Shown: piece after piece, positions 37,501 to 49,251 of the stretch
Layout: the number at the start of each line of letters is the position of its first letter
How positions within the stretch are numbered: the stretch's first letter is position 1
Assembly (NCBI RefSeq): GCF_000005505.3
Contig: NC_016133.3
Span: forward strand, 16,058,001 to 16,122,000
Reading direction: 5' to 3'
Length of the DNA stretch: 64,000 bases
Origin: Brachypodium distachyon
Lineage: Eukaryota > Streptophyta > Magnoliopsida > Poales > Poaceae
Notes under the pieces: model-generated
Told to the model about the DNA's origin: nothing
Databases searched by the model: none
Seen by the model: only the letters and a program-made list of their open reading frames with translations
Position numbers and translations under genes: made by a program

Positions 37501-40196
37501 GGCGTTGCCCCTCTTATAGCCCTCTGCCCCCTCTGCTCTGTCCTTGTTTCGCTACTGCCTACTGCCTGACGCCGCCCTCCGCCAGCACGAGCAGATCGGC
37601 CAGGAACTCTTCATCCCCGAACTCGGAGCCTCTGGGACTGCTCTTCTCCGCCACGCACTCCCTCCCTTACTGTCCAGCAGATCTCTCCCCAACTGGCATT
37701 TTGCAATTTTGATTTTGTGATTTTCTGAAATCTATGGCATGTTGCAATTATTTTGTGATTTTGCAATTGTATATAAAAAGAGTGGCATGATATTTAACTT
37801 TTTTTTTCTGGTAAAGACATAATGTTTCAGTTTAAGGGCGTTGTAGTCTTTTCATCAGAAACCCTAGACGATCTTCTTAGAAAATAGAAGCCGAAAAGAA
37901 CCGTAGCTTCTAGCTGGCTTCTCCTCGCCACAGTTTCTATGGACAGAGAAGCTAAAGTTGTTTCTGAAGAAGCTGAAGCCAAAAAGAACTGATCCTATAT
38001 CTATCTCCGAGGTGTTTGGGTTTTGCAAAACTCCATAGACATGCAGAAGAGAAATGCTATCCCCACTCCGACCAATTTGATCAGGCCTACATCGTTTTTG
38101 TCAGACCCCGGATGGATCTGACTTGGATTTTAATTGGGATCGAGCAAAAGCAATTGAGAAAAGTTGAAGAACAAATAGGAGATGTATGTGTATATTGATA
38201 AAGCGCCGTATCCTGTGCATCCGCCTGCCTCGATGTTTTCCTGCATCCGCTTCATCTCCTCCGGCCGATACAAATCCAAGGCAGCATCCCCGATTTTGCA
38301 AATTTTGCAAGAAAACGCCGGCAACTTTTTATGTTAATCATGTTTATTTGGCAAACACCCACTCAGCAGACGCAAGTCTCCCAATTCCAACCTGTGTGCT
38401 ACTTTTCCCAATCTCTCGGCTGCTCTGACCATCCTCCATGGCCAATGATGAATGAGCGCCTGCATGTGTGGGAGCAGCGGACCATGTCCCGGAGGCGGAA
38501 GACCAAATCTCGACGATGGCGACTGCACTGGACACCCGCGTTGGTGGGCTGCTGCACTATCCCGTTGGCACGGAGAGCTGCAGCCTGCAGAGGCGCGACC
38601 AAATCCTGAGAACGGAGGTTTGCTAGTATTCGGCGACTCTCACTCACTGTTATGCGGGCGACGACCATCACACCCCTGACTTTTTATACGTTCGATTCTT
38701 CTTTTTGGTTGTGTCCCTGCCTAGATTTCGTCTCCCATGGTGGACTGCAACTCACTTTTTTTTCTTCGTCTTCTTGTGCGTGTGCGCCTAGATGTAATTT
38801 TACAGTGTGAATGCTATTTAATTGGTGAATGGGAATTGCAAACTGCGGGGGAATGAAAACTTCAGAAATAAATCAATTAGTCCCACCGAGCATCGGTTTT
38901 CCCTTTGGCATATGTAAATCCTTGTACAATCATGCATTCTGAATTTTGCAAATTGTTAATTGACTCAAGGGGTGCAGGAGATTAAACGTATCATTGGTCT
39001 ATTGATTGCATGTATAAGACAGATGACCCGCTTGCATTTGCTAAATATTGCCCTTGTATCCGGGCGCTGGGACGCCATTAACGAAAATTGGCAACATCCA
39101 CTGCCGTTAATCACATCACGTCGGCCCGTGCTCGACTCCCTAATTCACCGTCAGGATATCAAGGGTTCCCTCCCCACCGAGTCAGAGATGATTGGAGACT
39201 AATGCCTCAAGACAACATGCGCACACGTGACGTCGTTGCAGTTGGGTTACCCTATCGAAGATCGTCAGAGCAGTGGAGAGATTGGGGCGAAGTACTACAC
39301 AGGTTGAAAATGGAAGAATCGCGTCGAGCGGAGAGGCATTTTGACAAGCCAAAATGATTAGCGTAGAAGGCTGCGGGCGTTTTTTTTTAATATTTGCCAT
39401 CCCCGGTATCCTTAGCGTTGGATTTGGATCGGCTGGTGGAGATGAAGTGTATACAAGGGTACTTCGTGGTTAAGAGTAAAATAAAAGGTAATAGTAAAAA
39501 GATGATATTAGCCGTGGGTCTTCAACTCGGTGGGTTTGTTCCATCCAATAGTACCTCCTTTAATGTGTAATATTCCACCCTTAGGTTAACATGATATCTT
39601 TTATGTGTGTAATAGAACATAACTATTTATATAAGGTAGCATATATTAAAATCTTTTGTTGAAAATTTAATAAATATATATAAATCAAAACATGGTGTTT
39701 CTCCTTCAGTGTCAAATCACCTAGCTAATGACACTGTATAGTAAAAGCATAGTAAAATAAAATAGTCATTTTATCCGTCGCAAGCTTTTATATATTACTA
39801 TGCTCGTCGTTCCTAAATACAAAATGTTCTATATTTTTTCCTAAGTAAAAAGTCTTAAAGTTTGATGAATTTATAGAAAACCATACCAACCCCTACAACT
39901 CTAAATTAATCTTATCAAATCTTGTAATGATTTCGGTGGGATCTAACACCCACTCTATCTGATCTTTGCACACCTACACTAGTTGGAATATCACACTTGT
40001 GAGAACTCAACACTTTATTCACTCTCACAGTATTGATACACCACTCATTTTTGTGGCTACCCTACTATTACACATACAATTCAAACATGATAACTCGCTT
40101 CTTTTCTTGTATAGTGACACAGTACCTTTTGATGTGGTAGTGGTGGTAAACCTCATGGGGAAACACCCCTATTTATAGTTGTATAATACCATGTGG

Positions 40197-40322
40197 TACA
40201 TACTAAACATCATATTACAATCTTCTTAAATATTCTACATGTATTATAGTTCTAGAGAGTACATCCTAAACATCCTACTACAATTCTCTAGAATACTCTA
40301 CATGCATTTTAGTTCTAGAAAA
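40197..40322. repeat. Tandem repeat, period 63 bp, two diverged copies
   Basis: Copies start at 40197 (TACATACTAAACATCATATTACAA) and 40260 (TACATCCTAAACATCCTACTACAA), and both end in TTAGTTCTAGA or TATAGTTCTAGA. A TATTTATAG box lies just upstream, so a solo LTR is possible, but no LTR borders were found. Confidence 0.65.
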
Positions 40323-40423
40323 TTCTTGCTTATTCTGGAAGCTTCTTTAAGACATCTAATGCTAGATAGTACCCCTCTTCATGTAACCTCTGAAGCCTTC
40401 TAAAATATTCCAATCTTATAAAA

Positions 40424-40791
40424 GAGAAAATTACATGGAACAACCACATTCGGGGCAACTATATAGGAAAACCACATTTTTTTCTTCTTCAAATTACCAC
40501 CGTTTTGGGCTTGGAGGTATTTCTGCGCACTGATTCGACAGTTGGGTGCGTTTTGATGGAAAAACTGACAGGGGGGCCCACCTGTCGGTGCCACCGTGGC
40601 TCCACCGAATCAGTGTGCGGGGACCAACAGGTGGGTCCCTCTGTGAGTTTTTTTTTATCCAAACGCACTCAACTGCCGAACCAGTGCGCGAGAGTACCTC
40701 CAGACCCAAAAGCGGTGGTAATTTGAATTTTTTTTAAAGATGGTTTTCCTAGTAGAGTGCCCCAAATGTGTTCGTTTTGTGTAATTTTCTC
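40424..40791. mobile_element. Large foldback element (368 bp)
   Basis: The left end GAGAAAATTACA.GGAACAACCACATT..GGGGC is mirrored at the right end (GCCCCAAATGTG..CG..TTGTGTAATTTTCTC). The arms stay complementary for about 150 bp each, meeting near ACAGGGGGGCCCACCTGT and ACAGGTGGGTCCCTCTGT. Transcription would give a long imperfect hairpin. It is non-coding; no clear target duplication. Confidence 0.8.
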
Positions 40792-41352
40792 CTTCTCAAA
40801 TTCATTAGAAGGCTCCTTGTTAATATCTTACTTCTCCAACCAAACTATCCTAAAATCTTCTCAAATTATGTATTGTCAAACTTGGTCAAATTTGAAAATT
40901 TGATTTAGAAGAAATCTGAAACAACTTATGTTTTGTGGCAGTTTGAAATAATATTCATATAAATATTGAAAATCGAAGATTGTGCCATAAAGTCATGTAC
41001 CGCTGGGCCTAACCTGTTTTCCACCGCGTCAGCGTTTGCACGTGGCTATTCCTCAGCTATCAATGTAGTTGACCAACCACGAATCTGCGACTTGACCAAT
41101 GGCGACCTACCACCACGCCGGCGGCGGGCCAAACGAGAGACCGTCCACGAAGAAGGCAGATAAGCCCGGGCCCGAAAAGCAAGGAGCCGCCGCCGCGTGC
41201 AGCCAACCACGAGGCGCCACTCCCTGTAAGTAATTAACCGTGTCGATCTGTTTCTTCTTCCTTTAATAATCCACGGAATCTGTACACCCGTCTAACTAGT
41301 TTTCCTTCCACATTGAATTTCTTCTTCTTTCTTCTCTCAAAAGTACTCCACG

Positions 41353-41422
41353 ACGCGTTAAAGGAACGAAGCAACCGCGTTATCTACGTTCATCTCTCTC
41401 TCTCTCTGACTCTCTCTATAAG
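41353..41422 (+). promoter_or_regulatory. Promoter of CYSTM copy 2: ACGCGT box and TATA
   Basis: ACGCGT at 41353-41358 and TATAAG at 41417-41422 in the same CTCTCTCTATAAGTAG context as copy 1, about 160 bp before the ATG. Upstream (41060-41310) are blocks shared with copy 1: ACGAATCTGCGACT.GAC, GCCGCC.CCGTGCA.CCAA, GGAATC.GT.ACACCCGTC. Confidence 0.5.
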
Positions 41423-41581
41423 TAGCAGAACAGATGCTTGACGATGCTGTACTCCTATCCAGTCTCCTGTCCAATCACGCCTTCTTCTTAATTTCCTGAT
41501 TAACTGTCGTTGCTCGTTTTCCACTTTCTACAGACCAGTTCTTGCTAGCTAGCTCTAGCTAGACCTTCCCGCAATTCGATC

Positions 41582-42017
41582 ATGAGCTACCAGCAGGGTA
41601 CGTAGAGCCACTCTCTCTGAATTCCATTTCTGATTGGGTTCCATTTTGGCAGTTCGAGTTCTGAACCTTGTTTCTTTTGGTTGTGCAGGATACCCGCAGC
41701 CCGGAACTGCAGCGTACCCTCCGCCGGGCCAGCAGCAGCAGCAGGCCTACGTGGCGGCGCCGCCGCCGGTCGGCTACCCACAGGCGCAGGACCAACAGTC
41801 TTACCCTGCTGGCACCGGCGACGAGACCACGAGCCGTGGCCACCACCACCACAGCGGCGGCGGCTTCTGGAGAGGATGGTAAGCTCCATTTCTTCTTCTG
41901 AATTCTCACTCTGCACTCTGAACTCTGAAGAGAACTCTAGCAAATTTAATTGCTCCCTTTCTGTTTTGTAGCTGTGCGGCGCTGTGCTGCTGCTGCCTCC
42001 TCGACGCCTGCTTCTGA
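41582..42017 (+). CDS. CYSTM family micro-protein, copy 2
   Basis: Exons 41582-41597, 41689-41878 and 41972-42017 give 83 residues: MSYQQG, YPQPGTAAYPPPGQQQQQAY, VAAPPPVGYPQAQDQQSYP, a GHHHHSGGG linker and the constant CCAALCCCCLLDACF end. Same intron phases as copy 1, and the leader and start (GCAATTCGA.CATGAGCTACCAGCAGGGTAC) are nearly identical to copy 1, so these two are probably the most recent pair. It has gained a Gln run and a His run. Presumed location is the plasma membrane, as a homo- or hetero-dimer, by family analogy only. Confidence 0.88.
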
Positions 42018-45000
42018 TCTGATCGAGCTTGTCCGATGCTGCCCGTCCGTCCATCACGATCACGGCGACATCGTGATGTGTGCTACGTACTGTAGTAGCT
42101 ATCTGCAGTTGATGCCATTTTATTTTTTTTATTTTTCATGTCTGATGGCGTTGTATATATTTTATACGCTTGCCCATTCAATATATATGCTTGAAGAGGA
42201 TGTGTGAGATTGAATGTTTGAGCTTTTTATGATGGTTTTCATGAGCTTTCACCGTAAAACTGGTTTTCACTGGATACTCCATCGGACCGTCATCAATACA
42301 CCTAACATTAGATACACAAGTTACTCTCTAGAACGTTATAACAAGATATGTTGTGCATAACAACATCATGATCTTGTACCCTAAATTGGAATATTTATTA
42401 ATGGTCATAAATGGGACATACTAGTTGCGGGGTACATATTAATATATTACCGAAAAGCAAGTTTCCCCCTTACCAATCTACTTAGGTGATGAGTAAACTA
42501 CATAGAAACTTTATTGCACATGGATTAATTCCCTTTCTCTTAGATATGGTTATTAATAAGATAAGAAACAAGGGATAAGAGTAGAGCCAAATGAGCTTTT
42601 TTTTACTCAACCAATCAAAGTTGCACAACATTACAAGGCAAAAGAATTTGATAATACACCGGATAAACTGATTTTATATTAAAAAAACGTCATTTTAATA
42701 TGAGATGTAGCAAAACAAACAATAACTAATAATCAAAATTTTAGACAGCAAATAAGTATATTTATAATAGTTTATGTATACTATGAGTATGAGATACAAA
42801 TCTGATTAAATATTTATAATAGTTGATGATTTCTCTACATAGAATGTAAAATATGTTGAATATTAATAGTAATTATATTGTCTTTCTAATTTGTTTTTTC
42901 TAAATATGTTGAATATATATAGTAATTATAATTTCGCTACTGTAATCATCACCATATGCGCTCTGCCGGGGGATTACCGCAGAGAAATTGCGGTGACTAC
43001 ATCGCACTGTGCTGCCGAGGAAGCTTTGATTGTGTTATTTCCGACCATAATTCTCATGGTTGCGCCGCCGATGATGATCTTGGCGTGCCAGCTATGGCGA
43101 TCTCACTACGTTCTTTCCTCACTTTCTTTTGGAAAAAGATTCACTTCCTATTTTATTTAGAGTTCTTGTATACCAACAACAATTTAGAATTTTGATTTAA
43201 CCCAAAATTTTACGATCTTAATTGCATCCGAATGTTATTATATTCATCAAATGTGTTGTGGTAGCAACATGTAGTTCTAAATAAGACTTTGAATTTTAAA
43301 TTATTGAGTGTATTTGAGATAAGAAACCATATAATTCCAAAATATTTTTTACTTATTTCTGATGTCAAGAGAAAAAATAACCTTTTTTTTGGGATAAAAG
43401 AGATGCTGCATATATACTTGCTGGAGAACCACAATATGTATTTGTCATCTATCCAATTCAAATAACACCAACTTCAGTGCATTGCACGAGTTCCTTTTGG
43501 CGCACCATCTATTTTACTGTTGTTATCTTCATTCATTCATTCATGTTAGGCAGCTAAGGAGCAACCTCATTGTTAATACAGAGTCCAGACATCGTTTACA
43601 AGACCCATCACGGATAATGAAGTTTAGGACCACCGCCAGGGTTGATCTAGTCTCCCAAGAGCGCAGGGCATCTAGTATCAGTCACATGTTAATGAAGACT
43701 TCCATTATCGGAAAAAGAAAAACCTAGTGCCGGTCACATATCAATAAAGGTTCTCATTATGGGGAAAACAAAACTAGTGCCAATCACTTGTGTTGTGTAC
43801 TGCCGACGATGCGCTTCACCAATGTATTATTCAGTTCCGTTTGTAACTCACAAGTTTATTTGGGTGCTTCAAGCGAACAGATGGAAACAAGATGCCGAAA
43901 ACTGCCGACAAAGCTGTAAGAAGGTGGCTCCTCCTGTAGCATGGTCCTCAAAGTGTACAGGGATAATTGAGTCCCACAAACTTTAACAGCCTTGTACAGC
44001 CAGCAGGCAGCCTCCTTCCCGTCTTCAAATTTCACGAATGATAACGAAGCAAATCGGCTAATTCGTTAGGATATCATGCGTAGCTACACACTGGATGTAT
44101 CACCAAAATAATGAATCAAACATACTGGACTGAACCTAACTGTGAACCAAACCGGGCAAATGCATTTACAGCAATCAAAATGTAATGTTAGTTAATCGGA
44201 TGAGCTCCTTAACCACCTTGAAGCAAAAATGACATCCACTTACTACTAGCTGTAATCTTGGAACGTACAAGGGGAAATAATGATCCGAAACTACAGGAAC
44301 TAGACAGTGTTATATTTCCACTCCATTCACATGTAGTTTTGAAATGGCAAATGACTATACAACACCTTGCATACCGACGAAAATACTGCGGTACTTACCT
44401 CTTTATAATATATACACGTGGTATAGCACGTACTCCAATTTTATATATCAAACTTCTGGACTGTAAAAGTTCAAACCAAAGTTACCTCCAGCGCATTTTC
44501 AAACTAAATTAAGCATCCAAGTGATCTGACCCGCTCACCCTCTGTCCTCTCTCGCACAGATGCACGCTTTCTGATTCACCATCGCAGGAGAAAGGAGGAA
44601 AAGCGATGGAATTGTGTCCAACAAGATGGCACTTTAAATAAAGTTAGCTAGCAACCAATCATTTGGGAAGCTTTGAAGAAGATACTGTTGGATAAATGTA
44701 GTAGTAACGAAGATGTAGTTTATGGGAAGAATCATGTTGGCACAAGGCGAGAATAATTCTCTGTGTCCGATACAAGCTTCCTAAGCTTTGAGTGTCAGGT
44801 TCAGGAAAGAATCCCTCGGTCCAGGAAAGCTCCCTAGCAAAATGTTTGGGTTACAATCATTTTGAACAACATGAGAAACGAACAAGACAAAGGAACTTGT
44901 GATTGCCAGACCTCACACGTATTGTCCAGCTTATCAAAATCAAAAGCAGTGATGCCACGTCCTACCCTGGCGTGCTCTCTCCTATTCAGGATTCCGCCCC

Positions 45001-45180
45001 GGAATGCTAGCTTCTTGGACCTTTGATTTCTTGATAGACAGCTCCCAGGCTTGAGAGGCCTGCCTCCTCCTTCTGAATAGCTGCAACTATATGAGTACAT
45101 AGCTGCACTGTGCTGGGTGCATTAGCTGAAGAAGTTACAAGCATAGTAGCACTTGCAGTTTGCAGACATAAGCAGCAAGG
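42018..45180. other. Intergenic region before DUF247
   Basis: AT-rich with no recognisable gene. A short tandem repeat lies at 43673-43790. The ORFs at 42891-43195 and 43759-43986 lack family features. Confidence 0.5.
43673..43790. repeat. Tandem repeat, period about 51 bp, 2.3 copies
   Basis: Units start at 43673, 43725 and 43775 with TAGTATCAGTCAC, TAGTGCCGGTCAC and TAGTGCCAATCAC. The middle parts share CATTAT.GG..AAA..AAAAC. Confidence 0.7.
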
Positions 45181-46455
45181 ATGCCTATCCAAGAGAAGGT
45201 GACAATGATGACCGAGAGACTCAAGGCCGATTTCTCCAAGAATGAAACCAAGATCCATAGGTTTCCACAAGGGCTACGCATCGGCTGCCAAGCTGACCGA
45301 TACATCGCCCCTAGTGTCGTTGCCCTTGGTCCATACCACCATGGGCAACCCCAACTGCAACAGATGGAGGAGGTGAAGCACGCGGCAGCCCACTACCTGT
45401 GCAACAAGTCCGGGCACCCAATTGAGGAAGTCTACAGCAAGATCCTCTCGTTTGTCGGTGAGGCCCGAAGCTGCTACACCGACGACCCGGTCGCAAAATT
45501 CAGCGATGCTGACTTTGCGGTAATGATGTTCCTCGATGGCTGCTTCCTGCTATACTACATATCTACGGATGTGGAGAAGGAATGCACTCTGTTGGCAAAC
45601 CGGGTGTGTCTCTCCACAGGGCCATGTCTTCTCAGGGACATATTCCTTCTGGAAAACCAGCTCCCTTGGCTGGTGCTCCACGTTCTCATGACCTTTTTTA
45701 CCTATGTTGCTCCCCTAGTGCCCCCATTTATTGAAGACATGGCGTCGTATTTCAACATCAGCTCGCATTCAGAGAAGACAAAGCCTCCTGTCACCCTCGA
45801 GGGGCCGCACAAGCCGCCACATCTCCTTGGACTCCTCCATCACTATGAGGTAGGCAGCCCGGAGCCTGGCAAAGTGGAGGAGAACTTTGGTGACGAATAC
45901 CCTTCGCCTACTAGTGCGATCGAGCTTGCGGAAATCGGCATCAAGCTGACGGGCGCCAGCAACAAGGCATGGCTGGTGAACATGAGCCACCGAAGACGTG
46001 TCTTCGGTCAGCTCTCCCTGAGGCCACTGTTCCTGAACGACATCACTGCTTGCTGGCTCGTCAACATGGCAGCGTTCGAGACGTGCACGTCCACCAGCTA
46101 TCCTAAAGATGGCTTCGTTGTCTGCTCGTACCTCTGCATCCTTGGAATGCTCGTCGACAAGGAGGATGACGTGCATGAGCTGCGAGCTAAGCATATCGTG
46201 CGCAGCCTCTTCAGCAACAAGGAGCTGCTGGTCTTCCTCAAGGGCCTCGCTCATCACCTGCGCCCTGGCCACCACTACTTCGTCATCTTGTCGAAGATTG
46301 GGGTGTACAAGCGTCACAGGAGCGTGCGCATCCTGGTGTACAAGTTCTTCTACAACCACTACAAGACCATCGTTGCCTTGATCTCTCTTGTTAGTGTGCT
46401 CGTGGGCATCTTCCAAACCCTTGCAAGTCTCAAACAACCAGCTCAGCCAAAATAG
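45181..46455 (+). CDS. DUF247 (UPF0481) membrane protein
   Basis: A single exon of 424 residues. DUF247 is a large plant-specific family of unknown biochemical function; certain grass members at the S and Z loci act as male determinants of self-incompatibility. Family hallmarks seen here: KIHRFPQGLR, the APSVVALGPYHHG block, VMMFLDGCFLLYY, LLRDIFLLENQLPWLVL, then LHHYE, SAIELAEIGIKL and, near the C-terminus, FFYNHYKTIVALISLVSVLVG, which is the usual C-terminal membrane anchor. The frame is intact and full length. It lies between CYSTM copies 2 and 3 and appears unrelated to them. DUF247 genes are numerous in grasses, so a self-incompatibility role cannot be inferred from sequence alone. Confidence 0.9.
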   Translation: MPIQEKVTMMTERLKADFSKNETKIHRFPQGLRIGCQADRYIAPSVVALGPYHHGQPQLQQMEEVKHAAAHYLCNKSGHPIEEVYSKILSFVGEARSCYTDDPVAKFSDADFAVMMFLDGCFLLYYISTDVEKECTLLANRVCLSTGPCLLRDIFLLENQLPWLVLHVLMTFFTYVAPLVPPFIEDMASYFNISSHSEKTKPPVTLEGPHKPPHLLGLLHHYEVGSPEPGKVEENFGDEYPSPTSAIELAEIGIKLTGASNKAWLVNMSHRRRVFGQLSLRPLFLNDITACWLVNMAAFETCTSTSYPKDGFVVCSYLCILGMLVDKEDDVHELRAKHIVRSLFSNKELLVFLKGLAHHLRPGHHYFVILSKIGVYKRHRSVRILVYKFFYNHYKTIVALISLVSVLVGIFQTLASLKQPAQPK

Positions 46456-48463
46456 GTTCTGTGGAGTTTTGTTGGTTCATCTTTTCGATCTGCTATCCGG
46501 TGTGATGTTGTACTGTCAATGATCCAGAATTAATTGTGTCTCTTGCACTTGTATAGTTCGCGTATGAGTGTGGTGTGTCGTGTGTCTCTTTTGATTTTTT
46601 TCTGATTATTGAGTGTCCGTCCAGAACAAACTCCATATATGCAATCCTACTCCAGTATTTATCTGTATTGTTCGTAATGACATATGCACTTTCCAGGCTG
46701 CTAACAGAGTCAGTGTGATAGCCAAAACATTGTGCTGACCTCATGAAATATCTAAATGGCCAGACATAAGGTCCTAGCATACAAAATCGCCATTCTCCCA
46801 ATAATATGCATATTGTAGTTCTGGGCTTCTGCCCAACTAAATATGCACTTGTACAACCTCACTGAACATGTGTTAAACCTTGCAAGGATGGTGGGCAAAG
46901 AACTATAATTTACCTTTTGTTGATGTTACAATAAATACCGAGAATTCCCCAAGAGAGCCCTTGATCCAGAACTGCAGTAGAACACTCATGTTTCAGTTTC
47001 AGTTTCAGTTATTATCAAAACAAAGGCACGGACACCAGGACCTGGACTGAAACCGCCATGCCTCCATGATGGCGTTCTCCCTAAGTGTGTCTGCTCAATC
47101 TGTCCAGGGCTGAAACCACCTCTCCTCCACAAAGGACAGGTTGGCAAACACAGAATGAAAGTTCTCTATCCGAAGTCTCCAAGAACTCAGTTTGCTGCCA
47201 TGATGGAACCTTTGCAAAAACAGTCGACCACCTTGTATAGCTGGCCTTCCACTAATCCATGGTAACCATTTGCTGAAAGAACAATTGTGAGTACTATTGA
47301 TTACATCCAGTCCGGGGCTAAATCCACTTCACCACCATGGTAGTATTTTGCTGAACAACTGCGACATCTTGAAATTCTATTGTAATGGCGTGCTGTCATG
47401 CGTCACATCAGCGAAAAACAAGTGATTATACCCCTGAGTAGAGTCGGCCACTGACGTGTAACCGTATCACCGCCCTTCTCCACAAGCCATTTCCGGATCA
47501 AGCTCCAGGAACATTGACAAGGCACAGACGTGAGTAAGCACATGATTAGGAGTCTCTTCATCCCGTACATGTGTCCTTGAGAGGTACTGCATGTGACATC
47601 TTACTTGTGTCGCCGCCAATTTGAACTGCAATGACAGATGGCATAGGGCTAAGGTTGACAGTGCTATCCAGCAAAGCAGAGGCCGGGGAAGAACTATGAT
47701 CCATAGGAAGATTCCAGAGTCGCTTCCCGCACTAACGCAGATTTCTGCAGTTCAGTATCCTTATGGAAGCATTTCGTCGAACAGGTGGCGGGCGTCGGCA
47801 TGGTCAGCTCGAAGACAGCAGAAGTAGCGCTCACAAGGTCGAGGTACACTCCGAGGAAACTTGATGAACACTCCAAGACATGACCCGCGGAAGCTGCAGC
47901 CCCAGCATCAGCATGGTTGCTGCCGGCGTCGAAGCCCAGGCCAAGTGTGGAAGTCCGTGGCCGGTGGGCGGCGCGGTGTCTCTCCATGCCCATCCCGGAG
48001 GCCAGCGGTTTGAGCCAAGGTCGCAGCAGGTCGGCTCCACCACCGTCGTGCCATGGACTCGTCGTTGATTCTTTCCTTCCCCCTCCACCCGCACAAGAGG
48101 CAACAGGTCAAGGTTCTCCTTGATTGAAGCTAACGGCGCAGCCTCTCACCCACCATGCACCTCCCCTGCCGCTGCGCGCCAGGTCAAAGAAATCCCGCCC
48201 AATCGATACGAATCTGATACCATATATGTGTTGAAAACCCGGCGGAGAGGAGGAGAAATTAGATATAGAGAATAAGGATATCCGAGGAAGAAAGAGCATA
48301 GGCAGGAGGCGATTTCATTCGTTTCACCGATGCCTTTTTTTAGTTTTTTTTCTCTCTCACGAGAACCCGATGCCCATTTTTGACATTATCGTCATCTTGT
48401 GTCAGTGTCGCCGGTAGATGGACGAAAGTTTCAAGTGTCCGCGACACACCACATATTATCAAG

Positions 48464-48892
48464 GGTTAATTGGGTCTATTTCATTATAATTTTTACCGGT
48501 CTTGATTTGGAAAAATGCCACTCTAACTTTCTTATACGTCTAGCCATGCCATTTTGTCCAATACCATCATGTATACTGTCTAAATACGTATATACATAGT
48601 TTTATACGAACAGTTTTTTTTCCATCCCAAGTCAAACAGTTCTATTTCTCTTGCTCTTATTATCCCCCACGCGCTCCTCTATCCTGACCCTAACGAACCC
48701 TAAAAAAAGTGGAGGCATGTGCCGTTGTACACGCTGAAATACATGTATTTTATGAACAGTAATTGGTTTTAAGCGGACAGAATGACATAGTTAGAGATAT
48801 AAAAAAGTTAGAGAGGCATTTCTCCAAATCAAATTTTTGTAATGTCGTATTTTCAACCGATGGAATAAATAGTAGCATAAATCCAATTAACC
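48464..48892. mobile_element. Foldback element, about 430 bp
   Basis: The left end GGTTAATTGGGTCTAT and right end ATAAATCCAATTAACC are inverted. Further in, TTGATTTGGAAAAATGCCACTCTAAC (left) pairs with GTTAGAGAGGCATTTCTCCAAATCAA (right). It is non-coding. The ends resemble no superfamily I can name. Confidence 0.7.
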
Positions 48893-49214
48893 ATAAAAAA
48901 AATCGTCCAAACGGACCCTTTTCAATCACCGCCGACCCGCAAAGAAAAACCCAACACACGGCGCGCGTAACTCAATTCAGCATACTACCAGTAGCATCTT
49001 GCCGACGTGCCGTACCGTGCCGTGGCGTCGAGGGCGCTTGCTGGCCCGTGTCCTCTGTTTCTCATCCACCAACGGCGGCCGCCCGCGCTAGCTAAAGGGC
49101 ACGAAACCGAATCAATGCGGCATCTGGCAAGCAAATGCAAGCACACGTACAGCAGCCTAGCTTGTCGGCTCCCTTTCCTTTCGCAATCTCTTCCTTCTTC
49201 CTCTTCTTTCCTTG

Positions 49215-49251
49215 ACGCGTCTTCAGCAATCGCGTTCAGCCTCCCTATAAA
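49215..49251 (+). promoter_or_regulatory. Promoter of CYSTM copy 3: ACGCGT box and TATA
   Basis: ACGCGT at 49215-49220, a second CGCGTT at 49231, and TATAAA at 49246-49251, about 170 bp before the ATG. The arrangement matches copies 1 and 2. Confidence 0.5.

Larger units (their letters stand above)
34386..41581. other. Intergenic region between CYSTM copies 1 and 2
   Basis: 7.2 kb without a convincing gene. It holds a MITE next to copy 1, two GC-rich blocks (about 35270-35600 and 36950-37600) whose overlapping ORFs in several frames are low-complexity Pro/Ala/Arg-rich, a diverged repeat around them (AGAGAAGCTG.AGCC.AAAAGAACT at about 36877 and 37965), a 63-bp tandem repeat and a large foldback element. 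The GC-rich blocks could be captured gene fragments, but no domain is recognisable. Confidence 0.5.

Noticed and set aside
37009..37569. Overlapping ORFs on both strands around 37.0-37.6 kb
   Set aside because: Open in several frames because of GC-rich repeats (CGCCGCC, CCCCTGC); Pro/Ala/Arg or Gly-rich with no domain.
45181..46455. DUF247 as a self-incompatibility locus
   Set aside because: The family is large, and no linked second DUF247 or small secreted stigma protein is visible, so the S/Z locus claim is not supported.
48200..48240. TATGGTATCAGATTC on the minus strand as a Copia primer-binding site
   Set aside because: No LTRs or polyprotein remnants flank it, and the match to the tRNA-Met motif is partial.
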